Below, in pieces: positions 43,859 through 52,000 of a stretch of 64,000 nt of DNA (position 1 is the first letter of the stretch; the number at the start of each line of letters is the position of its first letter). Position numbers and translations under genes: made by a program. Below the pieces are notes generated by a model. The model saw only the letters and a program-made list of their open reading frames with translations. It ran no database searches and was not told where the DNA came from. The stretch is from Gammaproteobacteria bacterium (lineage in GTDB: Bacteria; Pseudomonadota; Gammaproteobacteria; Eutrophobiales; Eutrophobiaceae), in contig JANQNX010000016.1 in NCBI GenBank assembly GCA_028279365.1, positions 18,017 to 82,016 on the forward strand. The letters are read 5' to 3'.

Positions 43859-45037
43859 TTATTTTGAATTTGCAAATCCGTTGTTACGCCAAAACTCTTT
43901 CTGCGCATCGGTAACCTTAACCAGGTAACGGCGAGATTCCTGAAAAGGATGATTGCGAGTCAGACGTTGAAACACTTCATTCGATGATAGCTGGTTAATT
44001 TTCACGATGGCGCGATCGCGATTAGAAGAAAACGTCTTAAGCACGTTACCCGCGCCACCGTTGTAGGCAGAGATAACGGAATAGCGTTTGGCATTTTGAT
44101 CGCTAATCCTGGCCAGGTATTGCCGTTCTAGTATCGTGATATAGGCCGTACCAATATCGATATTGTAATCCGGGTTATGCAAGTTTTGCGGGCTCGGTTG
44201 GCCGGAACGGTTTTTGATTTTTTGATAAACATCGCGTCCGGCCGTTTCCGGTACCACCTGCATTAAGCCATGCGCATTGGCATGACTGACCGCAAACGGA
44301 TTAAAACTGCTTTCGGTTTTGATGATGGCATAGATCAGGCTCTCGCTGACCTTATATTTCTTACTGTATTTCTGTACCAGGTTGGCATACTTATACGCGC
44401 GTATTTCATTATGCGTGGCAATTAACGGGAAGCTGACGCGCAGACCATCGCGCTTACCAAGTTTGACGCGTTGCAGTTTATTCGCGATCAAATAATCCGC
44501 ATAACGGTTGGCGCGCCATTGCCATTGAATCGGTTTGCCTTCGTTATCTAACACCTGTTCAAATAAAAACGGCTTGCCATGGCTTTCCGGTGTCGCATCA
44601 GAATACAAATCCACCTGCCTGGGATCATCCGGTGTTAATAGTGTCGTGACGATCGCCTTTTTTAAGTAGTCTTGTTGTGAATCCGGCGCCAGTGTTTCCA
44701 CCGTCACGGTGCCAGCTTCAAAATCAATATGCGCGCGATTGTAATAATTGTCAGTATATTTAACGTAGTCTTTCGGCCCGGCCTGGGTTGCGTCGTCTTC
44801 GCCCCAGATATCGTTAATCAGATTAACAAAGCGTTTTAACCGGGCTTTGTACGCTTTCAGATCGGCAGGCAATTGTGCGGGGTTTGCTGCGTAGCGTCGT
44901 CCTTTGCTTTCGATAATATCAGCGACAGCAGTCGGGGCATCGGCTAATACACTGATAGTACGAATATCACTGCTATTACAACTCAGCAGTAGAGTACTGG
45001 CGAGTAACAAGCTGATGAGTCGTCGTTTTTTTAACAT
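43859..45037 (-). CDS. Membrane-bound lytic murein transglycosylase, MltC-like lipoprotein
   Basis: A 392-residue lipoprotein that cleaves peptidoglycan. The N-terminus ends in a lipobox (LLLASTLLLSC). The C-terminal SLT domain has the catalytic glutamate in IKTESSFNP and the blocks GLMQVVPETAG and ISAYNGGAGNVL. The middle domain corresponds to the MltC N-terminal domain. I place the start at the ATG at 45037 so that the lipobox is at the right distance; upstream Met codons overlap the hemerythrin gene. Confidence 0.92.
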   Translation of the reverse strand: MLKKRRLISLLLASTLLLSCNSSDIRTISVLADAPTAVADIIESKGRRYAANPAQLPADLKAYKARLKRFVNLINDIWGEDDATQAGPKDYVKYTDNYYNRAHIDFEAGTVTVETLAPDSQQDYLKKAIVTTLLTPDDPRQVDLYSDATPESHGKPFLFEQVLDNEGKPIQWQWRANRYADYLIANKLQRVKLGKRDGLRVSFPLIATHNEIRAYKYANLVQKYSKKYKVSESLIYAIIKTESSFNPFAVSHANAHGLMQVVPETAGRDVYQKIKNRSGQPSPQNLHNPDYNIDIGTAYITILERQYLARISDQNAKRYSVISAYNGGAGNVLKTFSSNRDRAIVKINQLSSNEVFQRLTRNHPFQESRRYLVKVTDAQKEFWRNNGFANSK

Positions 45038-45050
45038 CGCTATCGCCGCT

Positions 45051-45557
45051 TCATATTTGTGCATCTTTGACTGCGCCCATGACCTCAGCCCAGTCAAATT
45101 TAATATCCGTCGTCAATACCTTTAACGCGCGCTCGTCGAGTTGCTGTTCCAGTTCTTTTAACATCGCGTCTTCTTCTCTCTCCTCGTGATGCTCGTTCAA
45201 GCCTTTCAAGGTTTTTTGTTTATCCAACAGTGCAATAATATTTCGACGCAAATCAGAGTCCGCAAGTTCCTGTTCAATTAACCATTGCAGGTCCTGCTTG
45301 GTGTCCTGCATCAGCTTGTTTATTTTTTTATGTTCTTTTTCATACAAACTCACATCCCATTTTGACTGGTGCTCTAGCTTGGCAAACATCGGGAACAGAT
45401 AGTTTTCTTCTATCTGCATGTGCGATCTTTGAGTCGAGATAAAATGATCCAGCCAATAGCTCGCTTCGTCAAAGCCTGCCTGTAATAAGGCTTCCTGATG
45501 GCGTGCAAACAATTCGCGTAAATCCAGATGTTGTCGATGTATCAGTGAAACCAGCAT
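45051..45557 (-). CDS. Hemerythrin-domain protein
   Basis: A 168-residue four-helix bundle with histidines and acidic residues in hemerythrin order: LIHRQHLDLRELFARHQEA, THE-like part QRSHMQIEENYLFPMF, and KEHKKINKLM, then NEHHEEREEDAML. It probably binds two iron ions and oxygen or nitric oxide. It lies 13 bases upstream of the transglycosylase gene start and likely shares its message. Confidence 0.85.
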   Translation of the reverse strand: MLVSLIHRQHLDLRELFARHQEALLQAGFDEASYWLDHFISTQRSHMQIEENYLFPMFAKLEHQSKWDVSLYEKEHKKINKLMQDTKQDLQWLIEQELADSDLRRNIIALLDKQKTLKGLNEHHEEREEDAMLKELEQQLDERALKVLTTDIKFDWAEVMGAVKDAQI

Positions 45558-45735
45558 GGATGTGTTATGTTCCTGTCATGAATAGCATGCAGACTAACAG
45601 TAGAAAATACAGATTGAAATAGTGATAAATAAACGTGCGTATTAATTAAAGATGTTCATGGCATCGGAACGAAAAGTTTATACAATAGTCACTTATTTCA
45701 AACACGGTAACAATAAAACAGGAGCGTTCATAAGT

Positions 45736-46842
45736 ATGCGTTTTATCTGCCTCAGCCTTTGCCTGGCTTTTTCCACCTCTACCATGGCGGCGAAACTGGA
45801 TGCCAAACTGAAGGAATTAAATCTCCCCGATGGCTTTGCGATAGCGATCTATGCCGAGGATATTCCCGGTGCGCGTAGCATGGTATTAGGCCAATCAACC
45901 GGTACCGTGTTTGTCGGAACGCGTGAAGACAAAGTCTACGCCGTCGTCGATAAAGACAAGGATCGAAAAGCGGATGAAGTCGTGACCATTCTTGAGGGCT
46001 TAAAAGTACCAAACGGTCTGGCGATGCATCAGGGCATGCTCTATGTCGCCGAACAACACCGCATCGTTCGTTATCCAGCGCCGGGGTTTAGTCTGGATCT
46101 GCCGTTTGCACAAATGGGTGAAGTGATCTATTCAGACTTACCAGACAAGTTTCATCACGGCTGGCGCTACATTGAGTTTGGCCCGGATGAAAAACTCTAC
46201 GTAACAGTGGGTGTCGCTTGTAATATCTGTGACGTTAGTGATCCGGAAGGTACGATATTACAAATGGATGCTGATGGAAGTAATGCCAAGGTCTTTGCCC
46301 GTGGTCAGCGTAATTCGGTTGGGCTTGCCTTCCATCCCAAGACCGGTGTCTTGCATTTTACCGATAACAACACCGATAGTATGGGCGATGATATTCCACC
46401 CGGTGAATTAAATGCCGCTCCCAAGGCTGGCATGCACTTTGGTTTCCCCTACTATGCCGGTGGCAATATCCAACATAAGGACTGGAAAGATAAAACGCCG
46501 CCGCAAAACGTCACCTTTCCTGAAGTGAGTTTCGATGCCCATGCGGCACCGCTGGGTATTGAGTTTTATACCGGTGACATGTTACCGGCGAAATATAAAA
46601 ACACCGCCTTTGTCGCCCAGCATGGCTCATGGAACCGCAGTGAACCGATTGGCTATCGATTAATGCATATTGATTTTAACGACAAAGGCAAGGTCACTAG
46701 TGATAAGGTGTTTATCGATGGCTGGTTGAAAAAAAATGAAGCCTGGGGCCGACCGGTGGATATTTTACAGTTACCGGATGGATCATTATTAGTATCTGAT
46801 GACTATCAAGGTGTGATCTATCGAATTTATTATAAAGGCTAA
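45736..46842 (+). CDS. PQQ-type sugar/sorbosone dehydrogenase, periplasmic
   Basis: A 368-residue exported beta-propeller of the glucose/sorbosone dehydrogenase family. A signal peptide (LSLCLAFSTSTMAA) begins at the ATG at 45736, with AGGAG upstream. Propeller blocks include VFVGTREDKVYAVVDKDKD, LPDKFHHGWRYIEFGPDEKL, RGQRNSVGLAFHPKTGVLHF and QHGSWNRSEPIGYR. The Cys pair in VACNICD is a family feature. The cofactor is PQQ in relatives; no PQQ biosynthesis genes are in the window. A longer frame (from 45652) is not supported. Confidence 0.9.
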   Translation: MRFICLSLCLAFSTSTMAAKLDAKLKELNLPDGFAIAIYAEDIPGARSMVLGQSTGTVFVGTREDKVYAVVDKDKDRKADEVVTILEGLKVPNGLAMHQGMLYVAEQHRIVRYPAPGFSLDLPFAQMGEVIYSDLPDKFHHGWRYIEFGPDEKLYVTVGVACNICDVSDPEGTILQMDADGSNAKVFARGQRNSVGLAFHPKTGVLHFTDNNTDSMGDDIPPGELNAAPKAGMHFGFPYYAGGNIQHKDWKDKTPPQNVTFPEVSFDAHAAPLGIEFYTGDMLPAKYKNTAFVAQHGSWNRSEPIGYRLMHIDFNDKGKVTSDKVFIDGWLKKNEAWGRPVDILQLPDGSLLVSDDYQGVIYRIYYKG

Positions 46843-46937
46843 CACCAGAAAATATCCCAGCTTGGCTTTTAGGCAGTTATCACACAACGCCATACATCGA
46901 ATTTCGATATACTCTCTAAAATTTAAGGAAACCAATC

Positions 46938-47441
46938 ATGCGCGCGTTAGTTTTTAGTTTACTTTTTTTATGCTTTTTCACTGTCAACGCAACCGAACCA
47001 CCACTTGGCGTTGGTAAGACGGTACCCGACTGGACCTTAACCACTGGTGCAGGCGAACCATTAAACTACTATGAAGATAGTGACGGTAAGGTCTCGGTGA
47101 TTATTTTCTGGGCAACCTGGTGCCCGTATTGCCGTTCGTTAATGCCGCACCTGGATCTGGTCTATCGTAAGTATCGCAGCAAGGGTGTGAAGTTTTATGC
47201 GATTGATATTCTTGAAGATGGCAAGATTGATCCAGTCAAGTATTTTGAAGTGAAAGAGTTGCAATACACCTTATTACTGGAAGGCGACGCGATCGCTGAA
47301 CAGTTTGGTGTTAAAGGCACACCTGCGGTATTTGTCATCGATAAGGAAAAAAATATTACTTATAAACGACCGACTGGTACCAGCGATATCATGGTAAAAC
47401 AAAACGTCGGGCTCAAAATAAAACAGGCCCTGAGTAAATAG
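46938..47441 (+). CDS. TlpA-like thioredoxin, periplasmic
   Basis: A 167-residue exported thioredoxin-fold protein. The signal peptide ends VNA at residue 18. The active site is CPYC (Cys62/Cys65) in WATWCPYC, and the cis-proline segment is KGTPAVFVID. A role in cytochrome c maturation or disulfide reduction is likely. It follows the dehydrogenase gene by 95 bases and has its own terminator. Confidence 0.9.
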   Translation: MRALVFSLLFLCFFTVNATEPPLGVGKTVPDWTLTTGAGEPLNYYEDSDGKVSVIIFWATWCPYCRSLMPHLDLVYRKYRSKGVKFYAIDILEDGKIDPVKYFEVKELQYTLLLEGDAIAEQFGVKGTPAVFVIDKEKNITYKRPTGTSDIMVKQNVGLKIKQALSK

Positions 47442-47460
47442 TCGATTTAATAAAATGACA

Positions 47461-47490
47461 AAACCGAGCTTAATCCGCTCGGTTTTTATT
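47461..47490. terminator. Bidirectional intrinsic terminator
   Basis: ACCGAGC (47463-47469) and GCTCGGT (47477-47483) form a stem, with T runs on the plus side and T residues on the complement. It serves the convergent TlpA-like and zinc-ribbon genes. Confidence 0.85.
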
Positions 47491-47770
47491 TATTGCTTAC
47501 ACGTTTCAATTGATTACCGACACGATACGGCAACACTTCGCGATAACTATCCAGTAATTCATTAATACTTTCCGTCTGCGATACGGTCTGGTTTTGCCAG
47601 TTGTCAAACAGATTATAGCCGCCTAACCATTTGGTTTGGTGATCGCGACAAATAAACCAGTGCTCTTTACCCAGATTGACATAGCCATCGGTTTTGCCAC
47701 ATTCAGGACAAGCGCCACAGCGAGAGGAATATTGCATTTCCGGAAAGGGAATCACATTTGTTGGAACCAT
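47486..47770 (-). CDS. Small zinc-ribbon-like protein
   Basis: A 94-residue protein with two Cys pairs or a Cys/His set in CGACPECGKTDGYVN ... WFICRDHQTKW that should bind zinc. The remainder is helical and ends basic. GGAGGTG lies at a good distance before the ATG. I do not recognise a named family. The protein is short and may bind nucleic acid or another protein. Confidence 0.75.
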   Translation of the reverse strand: MVPTNVIPFPEMQYSSRCGACPECGKTDGYVNLGKEHWFICRDHQTKWLGGYNLFDNWQNQTVSQTESINELLDSYREVLPYRVGNQLKRVSNK

Positions 47771-47969
47771 TTTGCACCTCCACAGGTGTTTAACAAACAG
47801 TCAATTAATGATTGCTATCAATTAAGTTAGCTGCAATGTCTGTACCAAGCTATCGACGGATTGTTACAACACTTAAACAGTCAGATGACAATTCGCCTAC
47901 ATAGCTAATATCTAGACGAAATTCATTATATTGCAGTGCAGCAATTTAGGCAAGCGAATCGGCTGAAAG

Positions 47970-48542
47970 CTAGTTACAGTGCAACCATCGGTGTAAAAGT
48001 TTTGACAGGTAGGGCATCACTAAATAGGTCATTAAAAACACCATGATGAAAGATAAAATGGCGATTTGGGCGACGATAGGCAAGGTGTCAATAAAAGGTT
48101 TAAGGACATAATTTAGCAATATCGAGAGACTGAAAATTGACACCCAGATCATAATCAACATCTTATGTTTTGGTGGCGGTACCAGCGCCTCTCCTTGCGG
48201 CAGGGTAAACCAGGTCTCGAGACCGCTAAGAATCTCCATATCCTGTTCTCCCTGCTCGACCTCGGCATAGCGTTCCAGCCACTGCTGGCGTAGCTCAGAA
48301 TTTTCCCAGGCCAGATAATTGCGCATGGAATCAAACTTGAAGACGATACGGTAATAATCGCCGGGGCTGGTCGGACGTATGATATTCGCGCCCAAATGCC
48401 CGGCAAACGTCATCGCATCCCTGGTCGTACCATGCATGACGTCTTCGAATTCTTTGATGCGATCCGGCTTCGGCCGGCGTTTGACAATGATCGTGACCGG
48501 TGAGTCACAATCGATACCGCGCGCCTGTTTATCCTGCTGCAT
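47970..48542 (-). CDS. Antibiotic-biosynthesis-monooxygenase-like domain with membrane anchor
   Basis: A 190-residue protein. The first part (PVTIIVKRRPKPDRIKEFEDVM to DYYRIVFKFDSMRNYLAWENS) has the ABM dimeric ferredoxin-like fold. Two hydrophobic helices (MLIMIWVSIFSLSILLNYVL and IAILSFIMVFLMTYLVMPYL) follow, so the domain faces the cytoplasm. It may degrade or modify a small hydrophobic substrate; the target is unknown. Its start overlaps the preceding coiled-coil gene by 14 bases. Confidence 0.82.
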   Translation of the reverse strand: MQQDKQARGIDCDSPVTIIVKRRPKPDRIKEFEDVMHGTTRDAMTFAGHLGANIIRPTSPGDYYRIVFKFDSMRNYLAWENSELRQQWLERYAEVEQGEQDMEILSGLETWFTLPQGEALVPPPKHKMLIMIWVSIFSLSILLNYVLKPFIDTLPIVAQIAILSFIMVFLMTYLVMPYLSKLLHRWLHCN

Positions 48543-48738
48543 TAATCTTTTGATTAATCAGCGCCAGCTCTTCTTCTGTGACGCGGGCAATCTCCATCAA
48601 CACATCACGATTTTCCAATTCAACCGCGCGTTCTTCAGAATCAGCGCTTAACCCGTTTGCCAAATCCTTTTTTATCTTCTCCAGTCGTTCGGTTAATTCC
48701 TGTTTCTTGTTTTTTAATTCGACTAACTCTTCGCTCAT
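48529..48738 (-). CDS. Small coiled-coil protein
   Basis: A 69-residue highly charged protein with continuous helical heptads (LVELKNKKQELTERLEKIKK ... ELENRDVLMEIARVTEEELA). GGAGAAG lies at a good distance before the ATG. The 3' end overlaps the start of the monooxygenase-like gene. It probably forms a dimer; function unknown. Confidence 0.7.
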   Translation of the reverse strand: MSEELVELKNKKQELTERLEKIKKDLANGLSADSEERAVELENRDVLMEIARVTEEELALINQKINAAG

Positions 48739-48823
48739 TGTACTTCTCCGTTATAATTATCAATTGATCATTGATAACAATATTGTAATCGAGTTAAGCC
48801 GCTGAAGTTAACTCAAGATATGA

Positions 48824-49891
48824 TTATTTAAGCCTGCCCAGTTGACGACTAAAGACGTCATGGCCGATACCAAACGCCTGCTTTAATTCGACATCTTTGT
48901 CCCATTCATTTTTTGTCTTCCGCAGGCGCCAGGCTTCTCTAAAACTGATATGCTGCCAGTGATACCAGGGCGAGACCAGCGGAAAATATTGTAATGGCCA
49001 GTCGGTGCCATAGATCATACGCTCTCTCAGTCCTGGCTGTTTCATGGCCTTGGCCAAATAACCCAGTTTGTTGATTTGGGTCAGACTAGAGATATCAGCA
49101 TATAAATTCGGATACTCGGCAAACATCGGCATGATGCGTTCAAAATTATCCTGGCCTGCTGACTTACCGGTAGTAGCAATGTGCGCAGCAATGACAGTCA
49201 CACCGTTATTTAATGCCAGTTCCAGTCGTCTAGGATCGGCCAGTTCGTCATTGGCATCAGGAAAGGATTTTTCCATACCGGTATGGCTTAACAGAATTAG
49301 ATCCAGCTCTGCCATTTTTTGATAAAACGCCGCATACTTTTTATTAGCCGGGTCAAAATGCATGATCGAAGGAATCCATTTAATCAGCACCGCACCCTGG
49401 GCATGCAGCTGTTCCAGTAGTGCCAGACTGTTTTCTCTTTCAGGATTGACACTGGCACCAAAAAATAGCTTTGGATAACGCGCGGTCTGTTCCGCGACAA
49501 ACTGGTTATCGACATAGAATTGCGTCTTGTTTTTATCGAGTTGTTTGGTGTCAGGATCGATGACGCCATCCAATGCCAGAATAATCGCCTGATCGATGTA
49601 GCGCGAGGCTTCGATTTTGTCGTTCAGTTTTTTAACGACAATCTGATCGCCATGTTGTTGTAATTCCTGCTCGGTGACATCCATCCACTTCAGAAAGAAA
49701 CGAAAGCGAAAATTTTCCCGCATTTCCTTGTTAATAAAATTACCGGAGTCACCGTAGCCGAGACCGGCGACATGCACATGCCAATCGGTAATGCTTAAAT
49801 CAGTCAGTGATTGATCGGCGCGAACTGCTGTCGTACTAACAATAAAGTAAGCGATGACTAATTGAACTAGCCTACACTTCGGCAAGCGCAT
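48824..49891 (-). CDS. Exported amidohydrolase-family protein
   Basis: A 355-residue TIM-barrel metal-dependent hydrolase. A signal peptide ends TTAVRA. Key metal-site blocks: DWHVHVAG (His-x-His), then LLSHTGMEKSF, VTVIAAHIATTG and ERMIYGTDWPLQ with the late Asp. The ATG at 49891 is chosen because GAGGA lies five bases upstream; it overlaps the end of the ABC exporter gene by 20 bases. The substrate is unknown. Confidence 0.85.
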   Translation of the reverse strand: MRLPKCRLVQLVIAYFIVSTTAVRADQSLTDLSITDWHVHVAGLGYGDSGNFINKEMRENFRFRFFLKWMDVTEQELQQHGDQIVVKKLNDKIEASRYIDQAIILALDGVIDPDTKQLDKNKTQFYVDNQFVAEQTARYPKLFFGASVNPERENSLALLEQLHAQGAVLIKWIPSIMHFDPANKKYAAFYQKMAELDLILLSHTGMEKSFPDANDELADPRRLELALNNGVTVIAAHIATTGKSAGQDNFERIMPMFAEYPNLYADISSLTQINKLGYLAKAMKQPGLRERMIYGTDWPLQYFPLVSPWYHWQHISFREAWRLRKTKNEWDKDVELKQAFGIGHDVFSRQLGRLK

Positions 49892-51686
49892 CAGCTTCCT
49901 CGTTAGCGTCATGATAGCCAAACTGAATTTTCGCCAACCGTTGATACAGATCGCAGCGTTTTAATAAGTCCTGATGCTGCCCAATGTCGACAATACGACC
50001 TTCATCCATCACAACAATTCGGTCCGCTTTAATGACGGTTGAGAGCCGATGCGCGATTACCATGGTCGTATGATCCTGCATAATCGAATCCAGTGCTTTT
50101 TGTACCAATAATTCACTTTCTGAATCCAATGCACTGGTCGCCTCATCCAATAACATAATCGGCGGATTTTTTAATATCGCTCGCGCAATGGCAATACGCT
50201 GCTGTTGCCCGCCAGACAAACGCATGCCTTTTTCGCCCAGCTGCGTGTCATAACCTTGCGGTTGTTTCTCGATAAACTCATCGGCAATGGCAATCCTGGC
50301 CGCCTGTTTCACATCCTCATCACTGGCATCCGGATTACCGTAACGGATATTCTCCAATGCGCTATCGGAGAACAGTATGGTACTTTGTGGGACGATAGCG
50401 ATACGTTTCCTGACCTCAATCGGATCGGCCTGTTTGATATCAATATCGTCAAGCAAAACACTACCACCGGCAGGATCATAAAAACGCAGCAGCAATTGAA
50501 ACACGGTACTCTTGCCAGCACCGGATGGCCCGACCAGCGCAACTGTCTCACCGGGTTCAACAGTTAGTGAAAAACCCAATAGTGACGGCGTATCCGGCCG
50601 CGAGGGATAATGAAACCTGACCTGTTTAAACTCAATCTTCCCAACAGCATTTTTCGATAAGGCGACGGCTTCGGTTGGCGCCTTGATGTCAGGGCTGGCA
50701 TGCAATAATTCCATTAAGCGTTCCATCGCACCAGCAGCACGCATCACGTTGTTCCAGACTTCACCTAGCGAAGTCGTACTGCCAGCAAGAAATGTGGCAT
50801 ATAGTAAAAACTGACCTAAAGTGCCGGGTGTCATACTGCCATTAATGACAGAGTGTGCACCAACCCATAGTACAACGACCATGGTGCCAAACGCAGTCAT
50901 GATAATTGTCGCGGTAAACAAGGCGCTGGTGCGTAACCGTTGTTTTGCAGAATCAAATGAGGCTTCGACCGAATCACCAAATCGTTTGGCGAGAAATCCT
51001 TCCAGCGTAAACGCCTGCAATATCTGAATCGCATTCAATGATTCATCAGCAATACTGCTTGAATCGGCAATACGATCCTGATTTGCGCGCGACAGTTTTC
51101 GTATCTTCATGCTGTAAAAGAAGATTGGTACAACTACCAGAGGCACCAGTAACAGAATCATCAGCGTCAACTTGGCGCTGGTAACAAACAGCATGATTAA
51201 ACAACCTATCACACTAAACAGACTGCGCAGCGCGATTGAGATGCCGGCACCGAACACGGTTTGTACCAGTGTGGTATCGGTCGTTAATCGTGATAGTACT
51301 TCGCCGGTGCGTGTGACCTCAAAAAAGGTCGGACTCATTTTAATAATGTGCTGATAGACTGCTGACCGGATATCGGCGACCACACGCTCACCAATCCACA
51401 TCACTAAATAAAACCGGATTGATGCAAATAGCGCAAACGCAATCGCCAAGCCGAATAACGCGATGAAATAATGATTGATACTATCGGTGTTATTACTGGA
51501 AAAACCATAATCGATCACATAGCGTAAGGCTACTGGTATACACAGCATCGAGATCGAAGCCAGGGTTAAAAACACCAACGCCAGGCTCAAGCGCCCCAGA
51601 TAGGGACGCATGAATGGCAATGCCATACGCAAGGGTTTAATGCTGGTACCTTTGGCTCGATCCAGTCCTTTTAAGTCTTTTTTCAT
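49872..51686 (-). CDS. ABC exporter, MsbA/multidrug type (fused membrane and ATPase domains)
   Basis: A half-size exporter of 604 residues that works as a dimer. Six membrane helices occupy residues about 20-320. The ATPase has Walker A GPSGAGKST, signature LSGGQQQR, Walker B IMLLDEATSAL and switch histidine in VIAHRLS. The substrate could be a lipid or drug. It overlaps the GIY-YIG gene by four bases upstream, and the amidohydrolase gene overlaps its 3' end. Confidence 0.93.
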   Translation of the reverse strand: MKKDLKGLDRAKGTSIKPLRMALPFMRPYLGRLSLALVFLTLASISMLCIPVALRYVIDYGFSSNNTDSINHYFIALFGLAIAFALFASIRFYLVMWIGERVVADIRSAVYQHIIKMSPTFFEVTRTGEVLSRLTTDTTLVQTVFGAGISIALRSLFSVIGCLIMLFVTSAKLTLMILLLVPLVVVPIFFYSMKIRKLSRANQDRIADSSSIADESLNAIQILQAFTLEGFLAKRFGDSVEASFDSAKQRLRTSALFTATIIMTAFGTMVVVLWVGAHSVINGSMTPGTLGQFLLYATFLAGSTTSLGEVWNNVMRAAGAMERLMELLHASPDIKAPTEAVALSKNAVGKIEFKQVRFHYPSRPDTPSLLGFSLTVEPGETVALVGPSGAGKSTVFQLLLRFYDPAGGSVLLDDIDIKQADPIEVRKRIAIVPQSTILFSDSALENIRYGNPDASDEDVKQAARIAIADEFIEKQPQGYDTQLGEKGMRLSGGQQQRIAIARAILKNPPIMLLDEATSALDSESELLVQKALDSIMQDHTTMVIAHRLSTVIKADRIVVMDEGRIVDIGQHQDLLKRCDLYQRLAKIQFGYHDANEEADALAEV

Positions 51687-51946
51687 TTATCAGTTTTACT
51701 GCTAATCAGCTGTTCTTTTTCAAGCTTAGTCATGCGTTTAATAGTGGCCTCGCGCTGACAGGCTGAGGATCGGTTCGGACAGTTCTCACTATAAACCAGA
51801 CTCACCGGTCGTCGAGAACGCGTGTAGGCGGCTGCCTTTTTGCGGTCGCTATTGTGTTCATCCAGGCGACGTTCAATGTCTGTCGTGACGCCGGTATACA
51901 GACTATTATCCGCACAGCGAACAATATATACGAACCAGCCACTCAT
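51683..51946 (-). CDS. GIY-YIG domain protein
   Basis: An 87-residue single GIY-YIG nuclease domain of the YhbQ type. The first motif is VYIVRCADNSLYTGVT, and downstream arginine and glutamate residues fit the active site. The family may act on damaged DNA, but activity of the short members is weakly known. It overlaps the ABC exporter gene by four bases. Confidence 0.92.
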   Translation of the reverse strand: MSGWFVYIVRCADNSLYTGVTTDIERRLDEHNSDRKKAAAYTRSRRPVSLVYSENCPNRSSACQREATIKRMTKLEKEQLISSKTDK

Positions 51947-52000
51947 CGTGCTAACAGAATTTTTGTGTGACTACGACAATGATAGATAAATCGGATACGC

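Noticed and set aside
45652..45735. Longer N-terminus for the PQQ-type dehydrogenase
   Set aside because: It would bury the clear signal peptide; AGGAG supports the later ATG.
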